A stretch of DNA of 64,000 nt from Halocatena salina (GTDB taxonomy: Archaea; Halobacteriota; Halobacteria; Halobacteriales; Haloarculaceae), in assembly GCF_023115355.1 (NCBI RefSeq), contig NZ_CP096019.1, positions 2,170,001 through 2,234,000 of the forward strand. Reading direction: 5' to 3'. The notes beneath the pieces were generated by a model, which was not told where the DNA came from, made no database searches, and was given only the letters and a program-made list of their open reading frames with translations. Positions 33,306 through 41,504 of this stretch are shown here, in pieces (the first letter of the stretch is position 1; each line of letters opens with the position of its first letter). Made by a program: the position numbers and the translations under genes.

Positions 33306-33860
33306 ATGGCAACCGGACCACGATACAACGTGCCGATGCGGCGTCGCCGCGAGGCACGCACGAACTACCATCAGCGGTTGCGCCTGTTGAAATCCGGCAA
33401 GCCACGCCTCGTTGCTCGCAAGAGCAACAAGCACATCAGGGCGCAGCTGGTGAGCACAGGCCCAGAGGGGGATCGGACAGTAGCGAGCGCACACTCTTCG
33501 GATCTAGAGGCGTTTGGCTGGGAGGCTCCGACAGGGAACCTCCCGGCGGCGTATCTGACGGGAATGCTCGCCGGCAAGCGTGCGCTTGCCGAAGGACTCG
33601 ATAGAGCAGTGCTCGACATCGGACTCAACACCGCAACACCCGGAAACAAGGTGTTTGCGATCCAAGAGGGTGCGATCGACGCTGGTCTCGAGATTCCCCA
33701 CAGCGAATCGGTGTTCGCCGACTGGGACCGAACCCGCGGTACACACATCGCGGAGTACGCAGAATCCCGCGATGAACCGCTGTATAGCGGTGATTTCGAT
33801 GCAACGACGCTTCCGGAACACTTCGATGACGTACGCGAACGACTGGAGGATGAGCTATGA
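33306..33860 (+). CDS. rpl18: Ribosomal protein uL18
   Basis: The 184-residue protein is the archaeal uL18 that binds 5S rRNA. It has [13 protein letters not shown] near the start, [11 protein letters not shown], and [12 protein letters not shown] near residue 80. The last 40 residues are acidic. The gene overlaps uS5 by four bases. Confidence 0.96.
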   Translation: MATGPRYNVPMRRRREARTNYHQRLRLLKSGKPRLVARKSNKHIRAQLVSTGPEGDRTVASAHSSDLEAFGWEAPTGNLPAAYLTGMLAGKRALAEGLDRAVLDIGLNTATPGNKVFAIQEGAIDAGLEIPHSESVFADWDRTRGTHIAEYAESRDEPLYSGDFDATTLPEHFDDVRERLEDEL

Positions 33861-34483
33861 GTAACGGTTGGGAACCACAAACCCGGCTTGGAAAACAGGT
33901 CGCCGAAGGTGACATCACCTCGATGGATCAGGCGCTTGCGACGGGACTGCCGTTGAAAGAGCCGGAACTCGTCGACCAACTCTTGCCGGATCTCGAGGAC
34001 GACGTGCTTGACATCAACATGGTACAGCGGATGACTGACTCGGGTCGCCGGGTCAAGTTCCGTTGTGCCGTCGTCGTCGGCAATCGGAACGGCTACGTCG
34101 GCTACGCCGAGGGTCGAGACGATCAGGTCGGTGGTGCGATCCAGAAGGCGATCGACATCGCCAAGCTGAACATCATCAACGTCGAGCGCGGCAGCGGTTC
34201 GTGGGAAGACCGCGCGGGTGGCTCACACTCGCTTGCCCGCAAGACGTCCGGAAAGGCTGGCAGTGTCACTGTCGATCTCATGCCAGCCCCGCTCGGACTG
34301 GGGCTTGCAGCCAGTGAGACCGTTGGAAGCGTGCTCGAACTCGCTGGCGTTCAGGACGCCTGGACCAAAAGCCACGGCAACACTCGGACGACGATCAACC
34401 TCTCGAAGGCGACGTACAACGCCTTGAAGAATTCGGCCCAAGCCCGTGGCCCGCGCCCGGAACAACGTGAGGTGGCCGAGTGA
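33857..34483 (+). CDS. rps5: Ribosomal protein uS5
   Basis: The 208-residue protein matches archaeal uS5. The N-terminal double-stranded RNA-binding-like domain has [12 protein letters not shown] near residue 57-68 and G-Y-V-G-Y-A-E-G; the C-terminal domain has [13 protein letters not shown] near 142. It helps keep decoding accurate. The ATG overlaps the uL18 stop. Confidence 0.97.
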   Translation: MSNGWEPQTRLGKQVAEGDITSMDQALATGLPLKEPELVDQLLPDLEDDVLDINMVQRMTDSGRRVKFRCAVVVGNRNGYVGYAEGRDDQVGGAIQKAIDIAKLNIINVERGSGSWEDRAGGSHSLARKTSGKAGSVTVDLMPAPLGLGLAASETVGSVLELAGVQDAWTKSHGNTRTTINLSKATYNALKNSAQARGPRPEQREVAE

Positions 34484-34944
34484 TGCAAGCGCTTGTACAA
34501 CTCCGCGGTGAGATCGACATGAGTCAAGGTGTCGAGGACACCATGTCGATGCTCAACCTCGGGCGCGTTAATCATTGTACATTCGTGCCTGAGAACGAAA
34601 CCTACCGTGGAATGGTGACGAAGGTCAACGACTGGGTCGCACACGGTCAACCCAGCGTTGACACCGTCGAGCTGGTGTTAGCAACCCGTGGCGAGTCCCT
34701 CGATGGTGACGCGATCGACGAGGAGTGGGTCGCCGGGAACACCGAATACGACAGTATCGATTCGCTGGCCGAAGCTCTCATGAGCGAAGAGACGACGCTG
34801 CGCGAGCAGGGTATTTCGCCGACACTCCGGCTCCACCCGCCGCGTGGCGGTCACGACGGTCTCAAACATCCGACGAAAGAGGGCGGCCAGCTTGGCAAAC
34901 ACACGACCGAGGAGATCGACAGCCTCCTCACAACGATGCGATGA
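34483..34944 (+). CDS. rpl30: Ribosomal protein uL30
   Basis: The 153-residue protein starts at the ATG at 34483, which shares its A with the uS5 stop codon; a GTG one codon earlier is less likely. It has the uL30 start [10 protein letters not shown] and M-L-N-L-G-R-V-N-H-C, and the archaeal C-terminal extension with H-P-P-R-G-G-H-D-G-L-K. It overlaps uL15 by four bases. Confidence 0.96.
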   Translation: MQALVQLRGEIDMSQGVEDTMSMLNLGRVNHCTFVPENETYRGMVTKVNDWVAHGQPSVDTVELVLATRGESLDGDAIDEEWVAGNTEYDSIDSLAEALMSEETTLREQGISPTLRLHPPRGGHDGLKHPTKEGGQLGKHTTEEIDSLLTTMR

Positions 34945-35432
34945 CTAGTAAAAAGAAACGACAGCGCGGCTCTCGCACCCACAGCGGCGGAACACACAAA
35001 AACCGTCGTGGTGCTGGCCATCGTGGCGGACGTGGGCGCGCGGGTCGCTCCAAACACGAGTTTCACAACTACGAATCGGTCGGCAAACACGGCTTCAAGC
35101 GCCCAGAAAAGGTCAAAGAGACCGTCGAAACGATCGACGTTCGAACGCTCGATGAGAACGCGCCGCTGTACGCTGCCGAAGGGGCAGCCGAAGAGACTGA
35201 GGACGGCTACGCGATCGACGTGCGCGATGTCGTCGAGACGAGCACGGGCACCGATGTAGTGAAGGTGCTCGGTGGCGGACAGGTTCGGTCCACCCTTGCG
35301 GTGACTGCCGACGCCTTCTCCGACAGCGCGACCGAACTCATCGAGAGTGAAGGCGGGCGCACGATCCTCACCGAGCGCGGTGAAAAACGTCAATCCCAAC
35401 TGGAGGACCAAGAGGACGAGGACGAGGAATAA
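34941..35432 (+). CDS. rpl15: Ribosomal protein uL15
   Basis: The 163-residue product starts at the ATG overlapping the uL30 stop (an open frame 72 codons upstream is an artefact of GC-rich DNA). The basic N-terminus has K-K-K-R-Q-R-G-S-R-T-H and G-A-G-H-R-G-G-R-G-R-A-G, as uL15 needs to thread into 23S rRNA. The C-terminus ends in a short Glu/Asp run. Its last base is shared with the first base of secY. Confidence 0.97.
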   Translation: MTSKKKRQRGSRTHSGGTHKNRRGAGHRGGRGRAGRSKHEFHNYESVGKHGFKRPEKVKETVETIDVRTLDENAPLYAAEGAAEETEDGYAIDVRDVVETSTGTDVVKVLGGGQVRSTLAVTADAFSDSATELIESEGGRTILTERGEKRQSQLEDQEDEDEE

Positions 35433-36904
35433 TGAGTTGGAAGGAGACCGCCGCCCCAGTCCTCACCCGGATGCCGACCGTCGCCCGTCCGGAGGGCCAC
35501 GTCCCGTTCCGCCGAAAGCTCGGATGGACGGCCGGCGTGCTCGTGCTGTATTTCTTCCTCACGAACGTCTACCTGTTCGGGACTGGTGGTCAGGGTAGTG
35601 GTGACCCTTACGGACAGTTCCGGTCGATCCTTGCGGGCGGGCAAGGAACCGTCTTGCATCTGGGGATCGGACCGATCGTGACCGCGAGCATCGTGTTGCA
35701 GCTGTTGGGCGGGGCGAACCTGCTCGGGTTGGACACATCGAACCCGCGCGATCAGGCGCTCTATCAGGGGCTACAGAAGCTGCTCGTGGTCGTGATGATC
35801 TGTCTGACCGGCCTGCCGATGGTGTTCATGGGGGGAATGATCCAGCCGAATACACAGCTCGGCGCGCAGCTCGGCGTTGGAGTTGTCGGTGTCCAGTGGC
35901 TGATCTTCGCTCAGCTGTTCGTCGGCGGTCTCCTCGTCCTGTTCATGGACGAAGTCATCAGCAAGTGGGGTGTCGGGAGTGGTATCGGGCTGTTCATCAT
36001 CGCTGGCGTCAGCCAGCGGCTCATCGGCGGTCTGATCCGGTGGCCAGGACTCGGTTCAGGTAGTGGGACCGGGTTTTTCGTCGCGTGGTTTAAGATCCTG
36101 ACCGGAGAAATCCCGATCGGCCCACCGCTCTCCCCACAGGGATTGGAGGCCATCTTCATGGATCCTGGACAGATCGTTGCGCTGTTCACGACAGTGTTGA
36201 TCTTCGTGATCGTCGTGTACGCCGAGAGCGTCCGCGTCGAGATTCCCCTGAGCCACGCCAAGGTGCGGGGCGCACGCGGCCGCTTCCCGGTGAAGCTCAT
36301 CTACGCGAGCGTCCTGCCGATGATCCTCGTCCGAGCGCTACAGGCCAATATCCAGTTCATCGGGCGGATCCTCTACGGACAGATCGGCGGGCAGATGCCC
36401 AACTGGTTGGGAACGTATCAGACCACCCAGGCAGGGCTACAGCCTACTGGTGGGTTGTTTTACTATTTCGCTCCGATTCGGTCTCAGAACTGGATTGGAG
36501 CGCTCTCGACACAGCCCGGAGAGATCCTGCTTCGGATTGGGGTCGACCTCTCGTTCATGGTGCTCGGCGGTGCGTTGTTCGCCATGTTCTGGGTCGAGAC
36601 GACGGATATGGGTCCGGAAGCCACCGCAAAACAGATTCAAGATTCGGGGATGCAGATCCCCGGCTTCCGGCGCAACCCCGGCGTGATGGAGAAGGTGCTC
36701 GAACGGTACATTCCCCAAGTGACGGTGATCGGCGGGGCGCTAGTCGGTCTACTCGCCGTCGGTGCGAACATGCTCGGAACGATCGGCGGCGTTTCGGGGA
36801 CCGGGCTGCTCTTGACGGTCTCGATCACCTACAAGCTGTACGAGGAGATCGCAGAAGAACAGTTGATGGAGATGCATCCCGTGATGCGGGACATGTTCGG
36901 TTGA
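35432..36904 (+). CDS. secY: Preprotein translocase subunit SecY
   Basis: The 490-residue protein is the channel subunit of the Sec translocon with about ten membrane helices. It begins M-S-W-K-E-T-A-A-P-V-L and includes the family segment G-T-V-L-H-L-G-I-G-P-I-V-T-A-S-I near residue 72 and R-V-E-I-P-L-S-H-A-K-V-R-G near 268. It partners SecE and Sec61-beta, which are not in this window. Placement at the end of the spc-type cluster, sharing one base with uL15, is typical. A T-rich stretch about 25 bases after the stop is the likely terminator. Confidence 0.97.
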   Translation: MSWKETAAPVLTRMPTVARPEGHVPFRRKLGWTAGVLVLYFFLTNVYLFGTGGQGSGDPYGQFRSILAGGQGTVLHLGIGPIVTASIVLQLLGGANLLGLDTSNPRDQALYQGLQKLLVVVMICLTGLPMVFMGGMIQPNTQLGAQLGVGVVGVQWLIFAQLFVGGLLVLFMDEVISKWGVGSGIGLFIIAGVSQRLIGGLIRWPGLGSGSGTGFFVAWFKILTGEIPIGPPLSPQGLEAIFMDPGQIVALFTTVLIFVIVVYAESVRVEIPLSHAKVRGARGRFPVKLIYASVLPMILVRALQANIQFIGRILYGQIGGQMPNWLGTYQTTQAGLQPTGGLFYYFAPIRSQNWIGALSTQPGEILLRIGVDLSFMVLGGALFAMFWVETTDMGPEATAKQIQDSGMQIPGFRRNPGVMEKVLERYIPQVTVIGGALVGLLAVGANMLGTIGGVSGTGLLLTVSITYKLYEEIAEEQLMEMHPVMRDMFG

Positions 36905-36921
36905 CCTACTATTCTTTTATC

Positions 36922-37051
36922 CCCACTTTTTTTACGCTCGGGTGAGCTTCGCTCACCACTCACGTAAAAAACCTGGACTAAAAAACGCCGCTCGCTGCGC
37001 TCGCGGTACTGCGTCTTTTCCGCTTCCGCACCGCCATCGTTCCGCCTCCGC
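36922..37051 (+). repeat. Left copy of gene-3'-end element
   Basis: This copy starts with cccac and a run of seven T 17 bases behind the secY stop. A 7-base-stem hairpin follows (ggtgagc-ttc-gctcacc, 36941-36957), then aaaaaacctggactaaaaaacgcc in two parts, the inverted motif cgctcgctgcgctcgcgg and a tail of about 50 bases. The right copy at 37785-37912 matches it in reverse complement over nearly its whole length. Confidence 0.85.
36927..36933 (+). terminator. T-run terminator of the ribosomal protein-secY transcript
   Basis: Seven consecutive T lie 22 bases after the secY stop. A T-rich run alone is enough for intrinsic termination in archaea. The hairpin comes after the run, not before it, so this is not a bacterial-type terminator. 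Confidence 0.55.
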
Positions 37052-37202
37052 GCGTTACGATTCCTGTCAATCATCGATGTTTGGTGTGCCAGCCCCGTCG
37101 ACGACTCGTACTAGCTCAGGACAGTGCTGACGAAACCCAGAGAAAGCGCCGCGTTAGCGGTACTGGCAGTGGGTCACCAGCATTGTGACCAGACAGACGG
37201 TC

Positions 37203-37411
37203 GCGCGCGCTGTGTCAGTGTCTCGATCATCTCGGTTAGTTCACGGGAATCGTCGGGAGTAAACACCGATTGGATCACGTCTCCATCACGCTGCTCGTGA
37301 ATTCACAGCCCGCGTCGTTGTCGAACCAGCATTCCACGATCGTCTCACCAACAGCGCAGTAACGCGTGAACCGCACAATACTCAGCAACTCGTTGTACCC
37401 TCCCGCTGTGG
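37203..37411 (-). pseudogene. Frameshifted small gene remnant
   Basis: On the minus strand a frame reads Y-N-E-L-L-S-I-V-R-F-T-R-Y-C, then V-G-E-T-I-V-E-C-W-F-D-N-D-A-G-C-E-F and M-E-T, then a stop near 37275. A single frame change restores V-I-Q-S-V-F-T-P-D-D-S-R-E-L-T and E-M-I-E-T-L-T-Q. The two pieces look protein-like and together would make about 65 residues. No start codon fits cleanly and I do not recognise the family. It may be a decayed gene, or a real one with a sequencing error. Confidence 0.35.
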
Positions 37412-37784
37412 AGCAAGCCCAGCTGGCGCTTACTCGATCTGGGTGGCGTGGGCACTACCGGCGGATCGGCATGGTCTACACCAGGTCCCATCGGCTACGT
37501 CGATCACCTGGTACAATTCGGCTTTCGCAATCACCTTCCGATTCTCGATGGTCGGGCTGTTCACCGACTCGCCCTGCCGATTCCAGAACCGAAACAGTGG
37601 CAGGGTCATCTTGCTCTCTCCGCGAACGAAGTGAACGGCCTATCGTTGACTTCCCCACCACACATAAATACACTTATTGAACAGAAATATTATAGTCCAC
37701 CAATAACCCGTTTTTCCAGCGATTGTTCGGAGAGTACTAACGAGCCACTGGAAATCGGGCGTTGTTGTCGAGATTGTACCGGTA

Positions 37785-37912
37785 GCGGAGGCGGAGCGAT
37801 GGCGGTACGGAAGCGGAAAAGACGCAGTACCGCGAGCGCAGCGAGCGGCGTTTTTTAGTCCAGGTTTTTTGCGCGAGGGTAGCTCCGCTACCCGAGCGTA
37901 AAAAAAAGTGGG
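37785..37912 (-). repeat. Right copy of gene-3'-end element (inverted)
   Basis: Read on the minus strand, this copy begins cccac, eight T, acgctcgg directly after the carA stop. Its hairpin is gggtagc-gga-gctaccc (37877-37893), which pairs perfectly although its stem differs from that of the left copy. From aaaaaacctggac onward it matches the left copy closely. The two copies are inverted with respect to each other and each lies behind its gene in the same orientation. Confidence 0.85.
37900..37907 (-). terminator. T-run terminator of carA
   Basis: Eight A on the plus strand (eight T in the carA transcript) begin 8 bases after the carA stop. The run is part of the repeated element. Confidence 0.55.
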
Positions 37913-37915
37913 TGG

Positions 37916-38980
37916 TCAGTCCGCCGAAACGGTCGGTTTCGAATCGACCATCCCCAGCACATCATCGAAAAAGTCGAGCGTATCGTGTGGTCCGGGATTC
38001 GCTTCGGGATGGTACTGGCGAGTTTTGATGTCGAGGTCGTCGCTGTCTAACCCTTCGGGTGTGTCGTCGTTGACGTTGATCTGTGTGACATCGAGCTCGC
38101 CGGGATCGGAGACAGTGTAGCCGTGATTTTGGGTCGTCATCACGACCTGCCCGGTTTGAAGGTCCCGTACCGGTTGATTGACGCCCCGGTGGCCGAACGT
38201 CATTTTCTCCGTGTCGCCGCCCAGCGTATCGGCGATGACCTGCTGGCCCAAGCAGATGCCAGCCAGCGGGATCTCGCCCGCGTACGTTTCGACGAGATCA
38301 CCAGCGGCGTCGAAGTTCTTCGGATCGCCTGGACCGTTCGAGACGAAAAGGAGATCAGGAGACAGCTCCTCGATCGTCGCTTCGGTCGTGTCGTAGGGGA
38401 GCACGTGAACGGTGGCATCGCGGTCGATCAACGACGTGACGATCGAATCCTTCGCACCACAATCGATGAGGGCGACCGACGGTCCTTCTCCGTCGCGGTT
38501 GTACGTCACCGGACTATCGACTGACACCTGTGCTCCGATGTCGGTGTGATCGCTCATCGCCTCACACTGTGCGAGCTCTTCGAGCGCGTCGTCAGGGGTG
38601 ACGTCGTCGCCAGCGACGACGCCACACTGCATTGCGCCTTCCTCGCGGATGCCAATAACCAACTCGCGCGTGTCGAGGTGATCAACCGCAGGGATGTCTT
38701 CTTCGGTTAGCCACGACGCCACATCGTCGGTGAGTTCACGGGCCACGACGGCACGGGGATGAACCCGATCCGATTCGAACCGCTCGGATCGGACACCGTA
38801 GTTCCCGATGAGTGGATACGAGAACGTGAGCACTTGCTCCTCGTATGAAGGATCAGTGAGGCTCTCCTCGTAGCCGGTGTAAGCTGTCGTGAACACCAGT
38901 TCGCCGCGCGTACGGCCGGGGGCGCGAGCGCGCGCAGAAACGACCCGCTCACCCTCCAGCGCCACGTAGGCGTCCGTCAT
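37916..38980 (-). CDS. carA: Carbamoyl-phosphate synthase small subunit (CarA)
   Basis: The 354-residue protein has the N-terminal CPSase small-chain domain and a class I glutamine amidotransferase domain. The nucleophile is Cys243 in G-I-C-L-G-Q-Q, and the H-P-E of Y-H-P-E-A-N-P-G-P near residue 328 completes the triad. The usual G-I-C-L-G-H-Q has Gln in place of His, a change outside the catalytic residues. It provides ammonia to CarB, which is not nearby in this window, for pyrimidine and arginine synthesis. Two palindromes in the divergent promoter region suggest control by the neighbouring Lrp-type regulator. Confidence 0.95.
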   Translation of the reverse strand: MTDAYVALEGERVVSARARAPGRTRGELVFTTAYTGYEESLTDPSYEEQVLTFSYPLIGNYGVRSERFESDRVHPRAVVARELTDDVASWLTEEDIPAVDHLDTRELVIGIREEGAMQCGVVAGDDVTPDDALEELAQCEAMSDHTDIGAQVSVDSPVTYNRDGEGPSVALIDCGAKDSIVTSLIDRDATVHVLPYDTTEATIEELSPDLLFVSNGPGDPKNFDAAGDLVETYAGEIPLAGICLGQQVIADTLGGDTEKMTFGHRGVNQPVRDLQTGQVVMTTQNHGYTVSDPGELDVTQINVNDDTPEGLDSDDLDIKTRQYHPEANPGPHDTLDFFDDVLGMVDSKPTVSAD

Positions 38981-38993
38981 TACGAAGAACGTA
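38981..38993. promoter_or_regulatory. TACGA-N4-CGTA motif at the carA start
   Basis: The sequence tacgaagaacgta (38981-38993) lies directly before the carA ATG on the minus strand. In a leaderless transcript this would cover the transcription start, so a bound protein would block it. It shares the pattern tacga-N4-cgta with 39033-39045. Confidence 0.4.
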
Positions 38994-39032
38994 TTCGACT
39001 ATCGCCTTAACCATTGCTATTCGAAACGAGGC

Positions 39033-39045
39033 TACGATTTTCGTA
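39033..39045. promoter_or_regulatory. TACGA-N4-CGTA palindrome in the carA-lrp divergent region
   Basis: The sequence tacgattttcgta is a palindrome with arms tacga and tcgta and a 3-base centre. It is about 53 bases upstream of carA and 38 bases upstream of the Lrp-type gene, a suitable place for a regulator acting on both. Confidence 0.45.
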
Positions 39046-39082
39046 ATCGCCAAGTGGGTGGGAACGATAGTCATGATCCTCA

Positions 39083-39502
39083 ATGGAAATGGATAGTCTC
39101 GATCGGGAGATACTCAACGTCCTCCGACGCGATGCCCGGACTCCGTACACGGAGATTGCAACGATCGTCGGCACTTCGGAGGGGACGGTTCGCAATCGAG
39201 TCGAACGATTAGAAGACACGAACGTGATCGAACGCTTCACCGTGTCGACGCGTACCGGAAACGTAAAGGCGATGGTCGAGATCAGCGTTGCAGTCGATGT
39301 AGACACGACTGCGGTTTCTGAGTGTATGGCCGAATGGAACGAGGTCGATTTCGTCTGGCAGGTCAGCGGTGAGGAAGACATCGTGCTCGTCGTTGACGCT
39401 GCGGACACCCGAGGTGTGAACGATCTCATCACGAAGGCCCGGTCCTTAGAAGAAGTCAAAAGCACCAAAACCCGCTTGATTCTCGAAGAACGGCTCGGGT
39501 GA
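39083..39502 (+). CDS. Lrp/AsnC-family transcriptional regulator
   Basis: The 139-residue protein has an N-terminal winged-helix domain (L-D-R-E-I-L-N-V-L-R-R-D-A-R-T-P-Y-T-E-I-A, then G-T-V-R-N-R-V-E-R-L near residues 34-43) and a C-terminal ligand-binding RAM-like domain ending near 137. Such proteins sense amino acids. Being divergent from carA, it may respond to glutamine, arginine or a pyrimidine. Two tacga-N4-cgta sites lie in the 102-base gap. The idi gene follows on the same strand. Confidence 0.9.
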   Translation: MEMDSLDREILNVLRRDARTPYTEIATIVGTSEGTVRNRVERLEDTNVIERFTVSTRTGNVKAMVEISVAVDVDTTAVSECMAEWNEVDFVWQVSGEEDIVLVVDAADTRGVNDLITKARSLEEVKSTKTRLILEERLG

Positions 39503-39555
39503 GGTATCGAACGACGAGTCGAAGAGTCCTTATGAACCACCACCGAGGACTGAGT

Positions 39556-40140
39556 ATGCACACCGATGATCTCCCCCCGTCGGGAGCGTCGGGAGATAGC
39601 TCCCGCCACGAGAACGCAGCACAGGATGTCATTGCCGTCGACGCAGACGACAACGAACAGGAAGTCGTCAACCGGCTAGTGGCTCATACCGGTGATGGAA
39701 TCCGCCATCGAGCGTTCACGGCGCTCGTGTTCGATGGCGATGGCCACATCCTCCTCGCACAGCGCAGCCCCGACAAACGCCTGTGGGATACGTACTGGGA
39801 CGGCACTGTCGCCTCTCATCCAGAACGAGGACAGACACAGGTCGAAGCGACCGAACAACGACTCGAAGAGGAACTCGGAATCACACCGAGCCAATACGAG
39901 GATCTCCGGGTGACGGACAAGTTCGAATACAAGCGATACTACCTCAACAACGGCATCGAACACGAGGTGTGTACCGTCTTGAAATGCACGCTCGATACGA
40001 CCGCTCTCGATCCCGATCCCGAGGAGGTCGGCGGGTATCTGTGGATTCCGTACGAACATCTTCACGACAATCCCCGGCTGTACCGCCAGCTCCGACTCTG
40101 TCCGTGGTTCGAGATCGCGATGCGTAGAGATTTTAATTGA
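39556..40140 (+). CDS. idi: Isopentenyl-diphosphate delta-isomerase, type I (Idi)
   Basis: The 194-residue NUDIX-fold enzyme converts IPP to DMAPP for archaeal lipids, carotenoids and the menaquinone side chain. It has H-R-A-F-T-A-L-V-F near residue 51, the active-site region W-D-G-T-V-A-S-H-P (Cys of the bacterial motif is replaced here by Ala-Ser, a possible difference) and E-Q-R-L-E-E-E-L-G. The later Y-N/Y-L-N-N-G-I-E-H-E-V-C segment carries the second catalytic glutamate. The ATG at 39556 is preferred; two further in-frame starts lie 8 and 19 codons upstream. Confidence 0.9.
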   Translation: MHTDDLPPSGASGDSSRHENAAQDVIAVDADDNEQEVVNRLVAHTGDGIRHRAFTALVFDGDGHILLAQRSPDKRLWDTYWDGTVASHPERGQTQVEATEQRLEEELGITPSQYEDLRVTDKFEYKRYYLNNGIEHEVCTVLKCTLDTTALDPDPEEVGGYLWIPYEHLHDNPRLYRQLRLCPWFEIAMRRDFN

Positions 40141-40187
40141 TATTCGAAGGGCGCACCTGACATTCCGGTGAGTAACAATTGTCGGTG

Positions 40188-40194
40188 TTTATTA
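40188..40194 (+). promoter_or_regulatory. TATA box of the Yip1-type gene
   Basis: The sequence tttatta is centred about 27 bases before the ATG at 40218, so transcription should start at or next to that ATG. This decides the start against an in-frame ATG at 40179. Confidence 0.55.
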
Positions 40195-40217
40195 CTGATA
40201 CAGTTGATGTTTGTGTA

Positions 40218-40877
40218 ATGGCACTGAGTGATATACTCACCGATCCAGATTCGTTTTTCGACCAACAAGCTACGGAACCGTCATGGTTCATCCCGATCGT
40301 ACTAGTTATGACAACGTCTTTTCTGGCGGCGATCGCGGCGTCTCCAGGAGCAGAACTGTCCGGAGAGGCCATGTCGATGGTGGTCGATCACCAGACACAG
40401 GACGCCAACCAAACCCTCCAGAACGTATTCGCAACGGGAACGATGGTCATTGCCGTCGGCTGGACGTTCATCGAAACGCTCGCCGGCTGGTTGTTGTATG
40501 CGGTCGCGTTTTATGCGATCGCTCACTTCGGATTCGAGGGATCTGGGACTTTTACTGATACGATCGCGCTGACCGGCTGGGGCTACGTTCCAGCGGTGGT
40601 TAATCAGACGATTGCCGCCGTGGCCTCCTACACAGTGTTCGGTGGCGTTTCACTTCCAGAGTCGCCTTATGCAGCCCAGGAGACGGTCGCCGAACTCCAG
40701 TCCGACCCGATTCTCCTCGCTTCGGGAATCATCGGTCTCGCGCTGTTGGCGTGGAGCGGCGTCATCTGGACCTACGCGATGGCCAAACTCCACGATCTAT
40801 CCCGGCGTGACGCCGCCATCACTGCTGGAATTCCCGTCGCGTTCATCATGCTCACGCGGATCAACGGAATCGTGTAG
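40218..40877 (+). CDS. Yip1-domain membrane protein
   Basis: The 219-residue protein starts M-A-L-S-D-I-L-T-D-P-D-S-F-F, the usual opening of archaeal Yip1 proteins, with five hydrophobic segments (at about 25-45, 80-100, 102-120, 135-160 and 175-215). The G-W-G-Y-V-P motif lies near residue 128. Eukaryotic Yip1 proteins act in membrane traffic; the archaeal members have no known role. The gene is next to idi but has its own promoter. Confidence 0.85.
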   Translation: MALSDILTDPDSFFDQQATEPSWFIPIVLVMTTSFLAAIAASPGAELSGEAMSMVVDHQTQDANQTLQNVFATGTMVIAVGWTFIETLAGWLLYAVAFYAIAHFGFEGSGTFTDTIALTGWGYVPAVVNQTIAAVASYTVFGGVSLPESPYAAQETVAELQSDPILLASGIIGLALLAWSGVIWTYAMAKLHDLSRRDAAITAGIPVAFIMLTRINGIV

Positions 40878-40982
40878 GAGCGCTCTGATTTCGTTTTTTC
40901 CGGTTCGACGATTTGCTCACCACAGCGATATTTTTCGGTCAGTTCGGGCCACACGACCGGAACAATCGTTTGTCGGCAGTAG

Positions 40983-40990
40983 AAATATAA
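40983..40990 (+). promoter_or_regulatory. TATA box of the membrane-protein cluster
   Basis: The sequence aaatataa is centred about 32 bases before the ATG at 41019. It is the best promoter for the three-gene run 41019-43246, whose members are spaced by at most 3 bases. Confidence 0.6.
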
Positions 40991-41018
40991 GGATCGACTC
41001 ACAACGAGATGTAGTACC

Positions 41019-41501
41019 ATGATCGTGACTACCAATCTAGCGAGCGCCGTTCTGATGGGGGTGTTCCTGGTGGCGGTCGTCGGTGTCGTCATCCGTCTTC
41101 GAGCCAATCGCGGTGAGCCGACGCGCCAAGCCACGGTGGCAGACCTTCCACAGACTGCCGTGGAAACGCCTCGTTCGACCGCCGAATCCGGGCCTGATGT
41201 CGGTTCGTCCGCTACACCGATCGGGTGGGTCATCGGTTTTCTTGGATTGGTAGCTATCGCCGGTGGTGGTGCAGTCGCTTTCATCGCCGGAAACGCGCCG
41301 TCAGGCATTGGACCACAGGCCATTGGTGCGGTGCTCGTCGTCGTCCTCGGAGGGTTGCTCTGTAGCTATCTCTTTTCGGGCATCTACCTTTCGTTGCGGA
41401 GCCACGGCCGCAAGAGTGCGGAAGCGACCGGTGTGGCGCTGTGGCTGCTGGGATTGCTCGTCGTCGTCGTGATCGCCACACGGCTCGTGTTTCTCGCGTA
41501 A
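41019..41501 (+). CDS. Small membrane protein, first gene of an uncharacterised cluster
   Basis: The 160-residue product has four hydrophobic segments at about residues 5-26, 68-90, 93-125 and 140-159, separated by a polar loop rich in Thr, Ser and Glu (30-65). No signal motif or family was recognised. It is followed by the large membrane protein after 3 bases and is preceded by a good TATA box, so it looks like the first gene of a co-transcribed membrane cluster. Confidence 0.65.
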   Translation: MIVTTNLASAVLMGVFLVAVVGVVIRLRANRGEPTRQATVADLPQTAVETPRSTAESGPDVGSSATPIGWVIGFLGLVAIAGGGAVAFIAGNAPSGIGPQAIGAVLVVVLGGLLCSYLFSGIYLSLRSHGRKSAEATGVALWLLGLLVVVVIATRLVFLA

Positions 41502-41504
41502 TCG

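Larger units (their letters stand above)
36905..37915. other. 1-kb low-coding gap between secY and carA
   Basis: This gap lies between the convergent genes secY and carA. Both ends carry inverted copies of one element of about 130 bases (36922-37051 and 37785-37912). The roughly 730 bases between have no intact gene. They hold broken reading frames on the minus strand, an AT-richer stretch near 37650-37720, and several plus-strand frames that resemble no protein and run into the right-hand repeat. The stretch could be a degraded mobile insertion or a relic of a lost gene. Confidence 0.7.

Noticed and set aside
34725-34940. An N-terminal extension of uL15
   Set aside because: It lies over uL30 in another frame. 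The family start and an ATGA overlap are at 34941.
37366-37858. Plus-strand frames of 63 to 136 codons in the secY-carA gap
   Set aside because: They overlap each other in different frames, run into the repeat element and show no protein-like pattern.
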